Part shown: positions 11,207 through 21,700 of the stretch, piece after piece
How positions within the stretch are numbered: position 1 is the stretch's first letter
Layout: the number at the start of each line of letters is the position of its first letter
DNA from: Neofusicoccum parvum
Taxonomy: Eukaryota > Ascomycota > Dothideomycetes > Botryosphaeriales > Botryosphaeriaceae
Direction of reading: 5' to 3'
Length of the DNA stretch: 64,000 nucleotides
NCBI GenBank assembly: GCA_020912385.1
Contig: CP087209.1
Coordinates: 2,976,001-3,040,000 of the forward strand
The notes under the pieces: model-generated
Told to the model about the DNA's origin: nothing
Seen by the model: only the letters and a program-made list of their open reading frames with translations
The model's database searches: none
Translations under genes and position numbers: made by a program

Positions 11207-12467
11207 AAGGGAGCCGGGCGACGCGGTGTGGACATCTGGGTTCCTGTCTTGGCGGGGGAGAGGAAGAATGAAGCTTGGAGTCATAACGACGGAGTCGAGT
11301 CACTGCCATGACGGGCTTTTCACCCGGCCGGCTATGCACGATAACGACTTTTCCTTTTTGTTCTCCGTTGTTGTAAGAGATGCTACCCAGCGAGATGTTT
11401 GGGTGGACTGGTCATGACGGATCCATGGGCTTGGACGGTATCCCGTATTGATGGTAATGCGATTGGCTGAGATAGTCCACCCGCTCTTTCATTGGCTAAT
11501 GGTAAATGGGTAAAATGGGGGAAATTGAGGCTCTGCTTCGGAGCCCCGCTGCCGCCATTCAGCCAAATCGCTGCGCCCTAAATTCGGAGTCCTGAAAAAA
11601 TTAAGAGTCCTTTCTTACTCAGCAAGTCCCGCACTTCGCTTGTAGAGAAAGATATGCCATAGGCGAGGCTGTCTACTTCAGCTGGCAAGCGCCTGCGTCC
11701 TTAAAATCGAGTTCATGAAAATCCGGGAGATTGCTATTACTCACAAATCGGCCTCACAGCCCCCTGTGCGAAGTCCATGTTCATACTCCACGGTTTTTAT
11801 TCAATTCTTACAGCGTTGTCACTGCCCCTCAATTTTACGTGAAAACCTAGTGGTGCATATAGTGATTTTCGCCGTCCTAATTATTTAGCTTTAGCTTAAG
11901 GGTCTAGCTTCTATATGTAGGGCAGCGGAGACTTGTTACCTAACCTCTTAGTGTATCGTTTATGAGGATGAGATTTCTTGCAGTGGAGATACTAAGAGAA
12001 AAGTCCAGGCAGTAGCGGACGCAATTATTTCCTTAGAGAACGGCGCCGGCAACGCTGCGGCATAGACTGCATCATAAGCAGGATCATCTGTAGGGTGATA
12101 GGTAGAGTGATGTGCAAGGTGGTAGGCGGGGGTGAAGATACCTCTGCATGAAGAAGCGCGGGCGGGCAATATTCGCTGATTGGTAGACATCGAAAAGTGG
12201 CCAGGGATGGCATCAGTAATTGAAATAAGCACAACTTCAACCACCCAAGAAGGCACGGGCGTGTTGCAATACTTTCGGAGCCGACTTCGCAGGTGTGCAG
12301 GGTCCCTGCTCGCGTCGGCGCATATGTTTCTGATAGGCTGCTCCGCCTCGCTGCCACCTGCCCCCAAGAAGACGCCACCGAGACCAAGCGGGCACTTGAT
12401 CACTTCGGCTGGACGGAAGCGGCGCTAATCGGCCGGCTGGAGGGGTCTCGACCCGTTTGGTGGTGGT

Positions 12468-12537
12468 GGGATGCCTTTGGTGGGATGCCGGCGATGGGAT
12501 GCCTCTGGTGGGATGCCGACGGCGGGATGCCGGCGCG
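12468..12537. repeat. 14-bp minisatellite, 5 units
   Basis: GGGATGCC starts at 12468, 12482, 12496, 12510 and 12524, an exact 14-bp period. The six variable bases per unit differ (TTTGGT, GGCGAT, TCTGGT, GACGGC, GGCGCG). Non-coding position between two genes. Confidence 0.85.
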
Positions 12538-13007
12538 GTGGACCCCTCGCGGAATATTCTGGGCTGGCTTGCGCGACGACGCGTGGGACGAAACGGAGCA
12601 CGTGTCGCGTTCTCGATCCCGGCGGGGCGGGTAGATCCGCGTGAAAGCTAAATATCTGTCTGCCCGTGGTGTTGGTAACTTTCTCGTCGGGAGTTTACAG
12701 TGGAGGGAGCACCACGACCGCTTTCTCAGCACCCGAGCACCCGCTCCGATTCGCGCAACGGGGTCTCCTAGCAGCCACAGCGCTTGGAATTACGAGTATT
12801 CGGCGTTGGCGACAAGTAATCCCGCTAGCCAAGGCCGCTGTTAGTCTGCTTAGCAATGTTGTTCCATGACGTGCGCCGTCCCCCCGGCTGCCCCGCGGCG
12901 GCGCGGGGTAGCAGAGGGAACGAACCAAAGCCCGCTGCCAGAGATGCGCCAGGCGGGAACAACCACGACAGGAGGCGATCGAACAGTAACATGATTCTCC
13001 GAAATGC

Positions 13008-13014
13008 TATATAA
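13008..13014 (+). promoter_or_regulatory. TATA box of the isochorismatase gene
   Basis: TATATAA at 13008-13014 is followed directly by a long C/T tract, a typical strong fungal core promoter. It lies 172-178 bp before the ATG at 13186. Confidence 0.6.
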
Positions 13015-13185
13015 ACTCCTCCCCTCCCCCCTTCCTCATTCCTCCATTGTCCGTTTTCTCTTTTCTCCATCTCATCGTGAAGCCAACCGAAACTCCCCGT
13101 CCGAACCCCGAAGAACACCAACCATCTCACATCTTTTTTGAAGTCTTTATATAAAAAAAAAAACCGAGATCTAAGCGAAGCAGCA

Positions 13186-13911
13186 ATGGCCAAGTCCTTC
13201 CGCGAGCTCGCCGGCATCCCGCCCACGGTCGCGACGCCCGCCAACTCGATCCTCGTCATCATCGACGCGCAGAACGAGTACGCGTCGGGCGCGCTCGCGG
13301 TGGCCGGCCTCTCGACGTCGCGCCCGGCCATCGCCGCGCTGCTCGAGCGCTACCGCGCCGCCGCCGGCCACGTCGCGCACGTCGTGCACGCGGTGCCCGA
13401 CGGCACGCCCGTCTTCACGCCCGGCACGCCGCTGGCCGACGAGTTCGCCGAGCTGGCCCCGCGCACCACCGCCGAGAGCGGCGGCAAGGAGGTCGTCATC
13501 AGCAAGAAGTTCCCTGGCGCCTTCGCCGAGACGGGCTTGGGCGACTTTGTCAAGTCGACCGGCAAGACTAAGGTCGTGCTGGTCGGGTACATGGCGCACG
13601 TGTGCGTGAGCACGACGGCCAGGGAGGCGGATCAGAGGGGCTTGGAGGTTGTGGTTGTGGAGGATGCGGTTGGGGATAGGGACATCCCTGGCGGGACGGG
13701 GGCCGAGGTGACGAAGGTGAGTTGTATTTTCTTTTTCCTTTTTTTTTTGGGAGCCCCTCTGTCTTTCTCTTTCGTTGTTGTTTTCGGAGGGCAGTGCTTC
13801 TTTTCCGTGAGGTGAGAGATGGGGACTAATACATGTTGTGTGTGACAGTGGGTCCTCGCTGAGCTGGGAGATGCCTTCGGCACGATTGTGAAGAGCGCCG
13901 ATATCAAATGA
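13186..13911 (+). CDS. Isochorismatase-family cysteine hydrolase
   Basis: Two exons, 13186-13716 and 13849-13911, with a 132-bp intron (GTGAGT...GACAG); 197 aa, normal for the family. The catalytic triad is visible: Asp in VIIDAQNEYASG, Lys in VISKKFPGAF, and Cys in VGYMAHVCVSTT with the preceding non-proline cis-peptide region. The fold hydrolyses amides or vinyl ethers (nicotinamidase, isochorismatase, ureidoacrylate amidase relatives). No signal peptide. The second exon gives the short closing helix WVLAELGDAFGTIVKSADIK. It has a good TATA promoter and an A-rich 5' leader. Real substrate not predictable; fungal members occur as effectors or in pyrimidine/nicotinamide salvage. Confidence 0.92.
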
Positions 13912-14107
13912 GACGATGGAAAGCAACTGAGAGAGACACCGGAAAGCCACGCTGGGGGGAAAACGACGGGAAGTGAGGGAGCTGCGTGGCGGTTAGATCG
14001 CATACTGTAGCCGGGGAAATGACATACCAACTTGGCCGCCCTGCTCCAAAGCTTCTGCTCCAACGGCACATATTACAAATTAACGTCTGCAGCGCTCGCC
14101 CTCTTCT

Positions 14108-15271
14108 TCAGACGAGCTTGATGACCTGGTACTTGTCGTCGAACATGGACGAGCGCGTGCACTTCCACAAGCCCACGCGCTCGTACTCGTTCTTCGAGCC
14201 CTTGCGGCGCCGCACGAGCAGGCCGTCGTGGTGGCCCCACGCCACGGAGCTGGGGGCGTACTCGAAGAACTTGACGCAGTACAACACCTCGTACTTGCGG
14301 GCCGAGAACTCGTCCAGCGACAGGCGCAGGTCGAACAGCAGCTTCAGGTGGTCGTTGCGGCGGCCGCGGTCCTCCCACACGCGCAGGCTGGTCGCCACCC
14401 AGTCCAGGTCGGCCATCTCGGCCTCGCGCAGCACCGCCTTGCGCACGCGCGGATCGTCGATGATGCAGCCCTGCAGCACGCGCGACGCCGACGAGCCCTT
14501 GACGTGGTAGTCGGCGACGGGCAGCACGGGGCAGACGCAGCAGCGCAGCTTGATGACGCCCTTGGACACGCCGCCGAACGGGTCGCCGCCGCCACCACCA
14601 CACAGGCCACCACCGCTCCCACTGGGCAGGCAGCGCGTCTGCAGCACCTGGAGCCCCGGGTCGAGCCTGGGGAAGCGGCTGCGGTTGCTCTGGGCGGCCA
14701 GGAGCACGTCCGGCTGCTGCACGACGGGCCATGGCGCCTCGCTGCGCGGCCACTGCGCGTCCCAGTAGACGTAGCCGCCCTCGACCGAGGCCCACGACCA
14801 CGAGGGTGCGCCCGCGCTGGGCGGGAAGCGCTGCTTGCCGTACACCACGAACCAGAGCAGGCTGGCGGGCAGGAAGGCGGGCCACAGGCCGGCGCAGTAG
14901 ACGGGCGAGGTCGAGGCGGAGAATCGCGGCGCGAAGTCCGCCGCATGGGGCGAGGCCGGCGGCGGCGTCTGCAGCAGGCGCGAGGCCTGCAGTTTTCTGA
15001 AGAAGCGCTCCGCCGTGTCGGCCAGCGCGGCGAGCCGGTCGTCGGGCTCCTGGCTGGCGCGGTACGTGGTGGCGCTGGTGAGCTTGGAGTAGGTCGAGAC
15101 GATCGAGTACCACTGCAGCTCCAGCGCGTCGCGCTCCCGCTGCTGCTGCTGGTGCTGTGCTGCGCGCGACGAGGCCGCCAGCAGCGACGCGTCCGAGTCA
15201 TCGTCGCTCGCCGCGACCGCCGCCCGGATCAGGCTGCACGTCGACGACGTGCGCGACAGACTGCCCTTCAT
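14108..15271 (-). CDS. HET-family protein, C-terminal half only
   Basis: A single-exon frame of 387 aa. It matches the region that follows the HET core in heterokaryon-incompatibility proteins: LQWYSIVSTYSKLTSATTY, then DDRLAALADTAERFF, then YCAGLWPAFLPASLLWF and GAPSWSWASVEGGYVYW. The N-terminal HET domain itself (the LSYCWG-type motif) is missing, and I do not find it upstream on the minus strand out to about 16.2 kb. The first 45 residues are low-complexity, including QHQQQQRERD. A TATTTAAA element lies at 15498-15505 on the minus strand, so it may still be expressed. Either a truncated HET gene or a stand-alone domain. HET proteins trigger incompatibility cell death, but without the HET core that role is not expected. 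Confidence 0.65.
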   Translation of the reverse strand: MKGSLSRTSSTCSLIRAAVAASDDDSDASLLAASSRAAQHQQQQRERDALELQWYSIVSTYSKLTSATTYRASQEPDDRLAALADTAERFFRKLQASRLLQTPPPASPHAADFAPRFSASTSPVYCAGLWPAFLPASLLWFVVYGKQRFPPSAGAPSWSWASVEGGYVYWDAQWPRSEAPWPVVQQPDVLLAAQSNRSRFPRLDPGLQVLQTRCLPSGSGGGLCGGGGGDPFGGVSKGVIKLRCCVCPVLPVADYHVKGSSASRVLQGCIIDDPRVRKAVLREAEMADLDWVATSLRVWEDRGRRNDHLKLLFDLRLSLDEFSARKYEVLYCVKFFEYAPSSVAWGHHDGLLVRRRKGSKNEYERVGLWKCTRSSMFDDKYQVIKLV

Positions 15272-15497
15272 GGTGGCGTTGCTGGCATTCGACGGAGCGG
15301 TTGGGCGGGGGGATCAAACGATGGGCGATGGCCCTTTGACTCAAGAGGTAACTGAGCCTGGCGACCTCAGGCACTTGTGAGTGGAGGACGGCTGATGAAT
15401 GACTTGAGCGATGAGTTGTAGCCTGATCGCCGCAACGCCCCACAAACAACACACCCTTGGCGCTGTGCCAGCAACCCATCGTCCCCGTCCGGCCGCC

Positions 15498-15505
15498 TTT
15501 AAATA
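15498..15505 (-). promoter_or_regulatory. TATA-like element upstream of the HET-family gene
   Basis: TATTTAAA on the minus strand, about 230 bp upstream of the ATG at 15271. It suggests the truncated HET-family frame still has a core promoter. Confidence 0.35.
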
Positions 15506-15841
15506 GCGAGCGTGGGAGAGCCGGCTGTGCGAATCCCCCTGGCGCTCCAACGCCGCCGTGCAGAGAGGTGAGCCTGCGACGAGATGCCTCGCCAAACGCT
15601 GCCGCTGCAGCCGACGGCTAGCGCCACCTGGGGCCGACGTGCTCGTCTGACAGGCACGTTTACGAGGAGCGTTGAAACATTCGTCCGCGTGCAGTCTTCC
15701 CTGGCTGGCCGGCTGGATGCTCCGATCTCCTACGGCGAAGTCTGATTGTCCTGTTCGAATCCTCACCGTCAGCTGCAGCACACTAAATTCTCGGACGCCG
15801 TGATCGTCGTCCCCTGCTCCACTCCTCCTAATGCCATCTCG

Positions 15842-15938
15842 GCGTTCAGTCTTTTGCGACATTGCTTCTCGAAGAGCATCAGGGGACATGTGCGAGGATC
15901 TCGTTTTCTGTTTCTTTTTCACTAGACTACTGGTGGGT
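15842..15938. repeat. 97-bp dispersed direct repeat, copy A
   Basis: From GCGTTCAGTCTTTTGCGA to ACTAGACTACTGGTGGGT. It matches 18309-18405 over 97 bp without gaps, with 7 differences, 6 of them transitions. Same orientation as copy B. On the minus strand it reads KKQKTRSSHMSP...REAMSQKTER, but no longer protein can be built around it. Confidence 0.9.
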
Positions 15939-16983
15939 AGAGATCCTCGCGGCAAGTGATGCCCATCATGCAAGTGCCGTTGGCTGACTGCGTAATGCTG
16001 AAACTTAGATCATACGGATTCTTTGCATCCTCAAAGGCAGCGATTTCAAGCTAGCAGTCTCCGAACGGAATCGTCAACAAGTCGTTCATGCGGTAGTCGA
16101 CGCCGACTTAGAACAGAGGACTGTAGGCACAGGACCTAGCGACGTTGAGCTGATCGAGAATGAGGTCAAAGGGAACTTCGGAGTTTGCCAGCGCCGAGAA
16201 GACCTTTTTCGCAGTCCTCTTGGCCAGGTCTGAGAATGAACTTGGTTAAGATTTCGTCGTTATTCTGCTCGATCGCATGTAGGACATGCCTTAAGCGAGG
16301 TAAGGGCACGACTGTTGCGGCGTGCACGTGGCTGTCTTTTCCGTGTCTCCACCGAGGGATTGTATACCTTTCCATTTCGCCTTGTGGGATCTAGCATAGA
16401 TCTCCTGGAACACCTTCAAACGAGGTATAAAGTGCGGTCACTATTGCACGTAGTCTATCCCTGTGATATGGGAGCCTGGCAATCTCAAGCTGGAGATAAG
16501 GGGTAGTCCCCTACCGTGCTCAACGGTAGAGCGTCATGGATATGAAACGGACCCGGGTTGGAGTAGTAAAATCTCCGAGCTAGCTTATCCATGACGCGAT
16601 GTTAGCTCGCCTGTTTTCTATGATTATAAGGCCGGGATTGGGTTTAGGATCTTCTTGGAATATTCCCGCGTCGGTCCTAAGACCTTGTTGGAAATCCGTC
16701 ACATCGCCTCCAGGATGATAGACATCAGGGCTAGAAATATTGGAACCCGTTCGTGATCCAACTTGAGCGTAGGCGTTGGTCATTAGGCGCGATGTGGACG
16801 GTGGGTTTTGATGGTTATTTGTATGGGGTGCTAGCGGATCGATATGGATTCGCTAGCTGTCCTGCGGGAGCAGGATATCTATCTACGCTCCTGCTCTGGT
16901 AAGAGCTATGTCGGGGAAACCAGATCGATCTGGAGAGTAGTCCAGATCGCTCTGGATGAACCATGACAGTGGGAGTGAGCGTG

Positions 16984-17345
16984 AGATGACCGGATCCGTC
17001 TGCTGTATTGACTTTTGCCAGGGCTTTGGCTGTGGCCTCTGCTCCGGCTTCGGCTGCGGCTCCTGCGTGGGCTCCTACGCGGGCTCCTAGACCGAGTATA
17101 TCGAAATCTCCTTGGTGACGGGACGTAGGAATCGATGTGAGATGAGCGAGACCGCCCGCTGTATCGACTTCTTCTGGGGCTTGTGTTGCAGCTCCTGCGC
17201 TGGCTCCTGCACTGGCTCCTGGACCGGGTATGGCGAGAGATCCTCAGCGACGGGACTTAGGAGTCAATGCGGGATGAGTGAAGAGGTTCGGAACGACGAG
17301 ACGCGGCTTGCGACGGAGTGTATGATTCTGTGTGAGATGATTGGC
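16984..17345 (-). pseudogene. Decayed arginine/serine-repeat coding relic
   Basis: Three degenerate repeat units in one minus-strand phase begin SSHTESYTPS, SSRIDS(stop)VPS and SSHIDSYVPS. The second and third continue into RS-rich text (RHTRSRSQCRSQRRS; RYTRSRSPRRSPRRSRSRSR). The offsets between units, about 132 and 156 bp, are both multiples of three, which favours coding descent. One unit has a TAA where its neighbour has TAC (Tyr), and further stops occur downstream. I do not recognise the parent protein; RS-rich tails occur in splicing factors and in many fungal low-complexity proteins. Confidence 0.5.
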
Positions 17346-17967
17346 GGCGCAAAGAATCGGTCGGCAGCGTTGGCGACTTGCCTGAGAGCTGGTTAGTATA
17401 GAAAATGTGGTGCTGGGTGACGCTAGGGGTAAATCTTACTGATTGTTTGGAGTTGCTGAAAAGTAAGGTTGGTAGCAGCCACAAGACGTTGCCGCCTTGG
17501 CCCAGGTCGCTACAGCGTGCCATGTGCTTTCGTCTCTGCGGCGGTAATCACCCAACTTGCGCTTTCGTCTCCGTGGCGGTGGCGGCGGCGGCATCATGAT
17601 TCAGCGCGCATAGCCACCCGTCTTTGCAGCGGTGGGCGTTCTGAATAAGATAGCAGCCACGCGGGAGATGTTGGGGGTGTCGAGCTACGTCATACCTAGC
17701 CCAGGCTTCCGCTAACAAACCTCTTCGATCGCAGTCGCACCTGCGTTCCGATCATGCGCAATCGTTGCGCCCACCATAATACCACCGGCGAAGGACACCC
17801 CGGACGGGCCAGTCACGCTGTTGTCTGGTGTCGCACGCGCACTCTGCCCATCTCGATTCATTCCTTCAATCCCACTCGCAAAACCACATGGCCGTTCCAT
17901 CCATTGCCAACAACAGATCTATCACCAACTCGTTCCAATGCTCTTCCTCTTCGCCATCCTCTCGTAG

Positions 17968-18167
17968 GCAACATCACGACCGACTCCGTGCCCACGGACC
18001 CGTCGCTGTACCGATCTGCTACCGTGGCCAGCATATGGCACCTGTACGAGTTCCCCGTCGACGGCGCGCTGCTGGTCGACGGGTCGAACACGCTAAGCAT
18101 CGTTGTCGAGCGGCCGACGCGCTGGAGGGGTTGGCTGTGGGATAGACTCATCCTGGAGCGGGTGTGA
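17968..18167 (+). pseudogene. Orphan last exon resembling a rhamnogalacturonan lyase C-terminus
   Basis: Behind a plausible acceptor (CTCTCGTAG) an open frame reads NITTDSVPTDPSLYRSATV, then WHLYEFPVDGALLVDGSNTL, and ends RGWLWDRLILERV before TGA. This resembles the C-terminal beta-sandwich of PL4 rhamnogalacturonan lyases (the YRSAT...YEFPV...L..GSNTL...W.W..L.LE pattern). No catalytic-domain sequence is found upstream, so it is most likely a gene fragment. The PL4 assignment is from memory of the family pattern and is tentative. Confidence 0.42.
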
Positions 18168-18760
18168 GACGGCGCTCGGTGGCAGCATAGGCGTGGACGT
18201 GAATGTTGATAGACTGTAGATGCCTTGCCGGGACTCTGGCTATACTAACCCCATTATCTCCGCTGTTTTTCCCAAAATCGCCATACACCCCTGAGCTCAG
18301 CAATCCCAGCGTTCAGTCTTTTGCGATATCACTTCTCGAAGAGCGCCAGGGGACATGTGCGAGGATCTTGTTTTCTGTTTCTTTATCACTAGACTACTGG
18401 TGGGTGGTGGGGTTTGTACTTCGCTGTCGATGCGGGCATCCGAGGGGGCCGTCTTTTTCGTCATTCGTGTTCTAAACTGATTTTTTTTCTTTGGTGTGAA
18501 GGGCAGAGAAGAAGACATTAAACGCGTATGCAGCGAGCAATAAGAATAAGAATTACGCGCAGGCGGGGAAGAAGGAGGCGGGTAAGAACGTGTAAGAAGA
18601 GGGGGAGAGATGAACGGAAGTGGAAGACATAATAAGAAAAAGGACATCCCAATCTGTTGGTACAGATGCCATCGCCCGTTGAGGAAATCCCCAAATCCGA
18701 GACACCAATGCTCAGCAACCCACGCTTTTCATTCCACACGCTTTCTCGAATCGCACGCGC
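18168..18760. other. 3' intergenic region before OSH1
   Basis: Contains copy B of the 97-bp repeat and a T/purine-rich stretch; otherwise it is the 3' flank of OSH1, which ends at 18761 on the minus strand. No gene seen. Confidence 0.55.
18309..18405. repeat. 97-bp dispersed direct repeat, copy B
   Basis: Partner of 15842-15938, same orientation, 90 of 97 bases identical. The pair brackets 2.37 kb that holds the RS-repeat relic and the orphan lyase-like exon. Confidence 0.9.
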
Positions 18761-21700
18761 TCAAAAGATGTCCTCGCAGCCTTCCCACTGGCCCTCGCCC
18801 GAAGCGACCTTGTTCCTCATCTTCCAATACTCGCCGGTGAACTTCCAGTATTCCTCACCCGTCGTTTCGTCGACCGCTTTCGTGAACCATTGCGGCCGGA
18901 ACTCCTCGCCCTTGGCCTCACGCTCTCTCCGCGTGGCGCGTTGCTTTTCCTCAACACGGTTCTTCTCCGTGGCAGCGAGATCGTACTCACCGTCCTCCAT
19001 CGCACGCTGGTCCGGTCGGAGACGGGTGTCGGTAGGCGCAAGAATAGGCTTGAGACGCTCGGGCAGGGCGTTGAGGGTAAGGACGAAGGGCGTGAGGTTG
19101 AAAGGAATGCCTGTCGGGCGCTCATGACACTGCCAGATAAGAATGGCCTGCTTGTCCTTGACGCCGACGTTCTCCGCATCTTCGTAGCCGGGCGTCAGAC
19201 GAGCATAGATCTTGTCGTTCCAGCGTCCACCAATGCTCCAGCGAGTCTGGCCGTCCGCATCGACAACCTTTCCTGCAGCTTGGTAGGCTGAAGAAGCCTT
19301 CCAGCCGCGGGGCTTGAACTCCAGAAGGCAGACCTCGCCGGTAGTATGGTTCTTGATTTCCATCATACCATAGTTGTCGACAGTGGGATTGCCGGTAATA
19401 ATGCCAATAACAGAGGACGTAACCTTCTTCCAAGTGTATAGCTCTTCTCCTCCGGAGGCTGGACGCAAGCGCAGGAACCAGGTACCGAGAGGGTTGATAT
19501 CAAAGGATTTGCCGTAGAACTTCGACTTGACAGCAGACTCACCCTTTGAATGATGTCAATAAACGTGATCACGGAGTGGGGTGCAAGAGGCTTTGCTTAC
19601 ATAGTAATCCCACTTGGACGACTCTGCCCAGGCAGCGCCAATCGGTGGGTGGTGGCTGACTTGCTCAACGAAGAACCGGAAGCCCTTATCCGGTCGTGCG
19701 TACTCGAACGTCTCACCCAGAAGCGGGTTGAACGGCTTGGCAACACGACCGATCGTCGAAGCATACTCACTCGCCGCAAATGCAGCAACATAGACCATGC
19801 GTTCGCAAGCATCCAAACGCTCCGCAGCGGTGTCGAGCAAGTCCACATACTCCATATCTTCAGCGACACGTTGAAGCAGCGAGGTCGGCTCATTGAACGA
19901 TACGGGTAGCGTCATCTTCGTCATGTCCTTTCCAATCATAGATTTCAAAATACCCTGGCGATAGTCAGCGATTGGTACTTCGGTTTGGCGTGGAAATAGC
20001 AACGTACCCATAGCGAAATCTTAGGCCTGTTGTCCTCATCCATGGTCAATTTCGTGCGCACAGGATCTTCGTAGCCCTTGAACGATGGCGCAATCTCTGC
20101 GGACCGGGCTTCTCTGAGGTCCATGAGTTGCTTCTCTTCAGCTTCGCTCTCCTGGGGTTGGGGAGTTGCGACTGGCAACGACTCCACTACTTCCACCTCT
20201 CCTTCCTGAATGGCATCGAAGAACTCCTCGTCGTCGGATTCCGAGTCGGAGAGCTCAGCAAGCTCGGCGAGGTTGGGCCTTGCGGTGGTACTGCCCTTAC
20301 GGCCGCGCGCAGGCTCTGCTTCTCCTTCTGTCTCGTCTACCTCAGCAATGGCTTCCGTTTCAGAAAGGGCGCTCTTGACTTGGGACGTTTCTCCGCTTTG
20401 CAGTCCTTGCAGCGCATCGCGGAGCGCCTTCTTAGTTCGCTTCCGCTTGTCCTCAGACTCGCCGATCCTGTTCTCGAGCTCTTCTTGCTCCCTCGCGACC
20501 TTCGCCATGCTCTCTTCCCACATCCGCCGAACATTGGCTTCTCTGTCAAGCCTGTACTGCCAATAGGCATCACGATCGCGGGCGATTCGGAACAAATCGC
20601 CGACTAGGCCTTTGAGACTACTCACGGCGGCCTCGTATGACGTTATTGCCTGTACTGCTGAGGGATCGGAAATCGGCATCGACGGGTTCTTGGCCTTCTC
20701 CGCCTGCAGTGCAGCAGAGACCTGAGCGAGGAGATCCAGCTGCAGCTTAACTGATTGGGCAGTGATGTTGAAAGCGTCCTTGCTGGCTGGTTTCGCTTGG
20801 TCGCTGCTCACATCATCTCCATAATCATCATCGTCGTCCAGGTCACCGCTGATGGATTTACCAGTACGGCTTTCGAACCTACTCGCCTCCTCACCTCCCA
20901 AGCTTGCGTCATAAGTGCTATTTCCGAGTTCGTCGTCCTCAGCAGTGCTTGCTCCGGTGCGCGAGCCAGCCAACGGCACACCCAGTGCTCCACTGCTCGA
21001 TGGGCTGAACACTGAATTCCTTCCGTTTGGTCTTGAGCTGGAAGTGCTGACTGCGTCGCCTTCTTTTTGAGCCTGGTCGGCCTTTGCTTGGCGAAGCGCC
21101 TCGGTTTCGCGTGTCTGCCTCTTCTCTTCCTCGCGCGCTTCGTCCTTGCTCCATTGAATGGCGTTGTTCAGAGCCCAGAACCAACGCTTAGCCTCGACTT
21201 GATGGTTCGCTTTCAAGTGGTACTTGACGGAGGATTTTCCGTGGATCTCAAAACGCAGCTTGTCCTGAGGATCCATGTGGAGCTTGGCGATCCTCATGTT
21301 AATAGCCCCACGGCACGCAGATCCAATGTCGTCTACAAGTCATCAGTAATGCGCAACCGCTATTCGCTTGATGAAACTTACCTTGATGCTTGTAGTAGCT
21401 CAACACCCCATCTTCAAGAACAAACCATCTCAATTTGTAGCCACCGGTGTAGTTTGTCCATTTCTTAAGGTAGCCCTTCATCTCACGACTCTCCTTAGAC
21501 CCCAGCGCAATCTCAGCTGAAGCGGGCCCGGAAGCTTGTGCAGCGGCGCCAAGGATGGTCTTCTCCTGAATGCCGCGCTGGGCAGCAGCTGCCGCAGGGG
21601 ACTTTTTCAAAATTGCCTTGGTCTTGTCATCCTTGGTGACCTCATGGGGAAGCTTGCCCTTGCGATCTCGTCGGAAGGGATCTGCGCCGTTCAGCAGGAG

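Larger units (their letters stand above)
11207..13185. other. Long intergenic region, 2 kb
   Basis: AT-richer from about 11560 to 12000, then a 14-bp minisatellite at 12468-12537, then the promoter of the isochorismatase gene. No open frame shows coding character; one plus-strand frame around 12290-12630 only reads through the minisatellite. It may contain decayed repeat DNA. Confidence 0.55.
15272..17967. other. Gene-poor degenerate island
   Basis: No intact gene is seen in 2.7 kb. It contains one copy of a 97-bp dispersed repeat (15842-15938) and the remains of an arginine/serine repeat coding sequence (about 16984-17345). Codon structure is broken by stops on all frames. Together with the neighbouring HET fragment and the orphan exon at 17968 it reads as a region of gene decay. 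Confidence 0.55.

Noticed and set aside
10100..11284. 394-codon minus-strand frame opposite the SDR gene
   Set aside because: Arg/His/Leu-rich antisense shadow of a GC3-biased gene; the plus strand has clear SDR motifs.
14228..15355. 375-codon plus-strand frame
   Set aside because: Antisense to the HET-family frame and composed of Arg/Gln/His/Val low-complexity text.
15750..15775. B-box-like word GTTCGAATCC
   Set aside because: No upstream A box or foldable tRNA cloverleaf around it.
15341..15973. 210-codon minus-strand frame upstream of the HET fragment, considered as a missing HET N-terminus
   Set aside because: It begins without ATG, has no LSYCWG-type HET motif, and includes part of the 97-bp dispersed repeat.
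16505..16575. tRNA-like sequence (CTCAACGGTAGAGCG ... ACCCGGGTTGG)
   Set aside because: An A-box-like word is present, but there is no proper B box, anticodon arm or acceptor stem.
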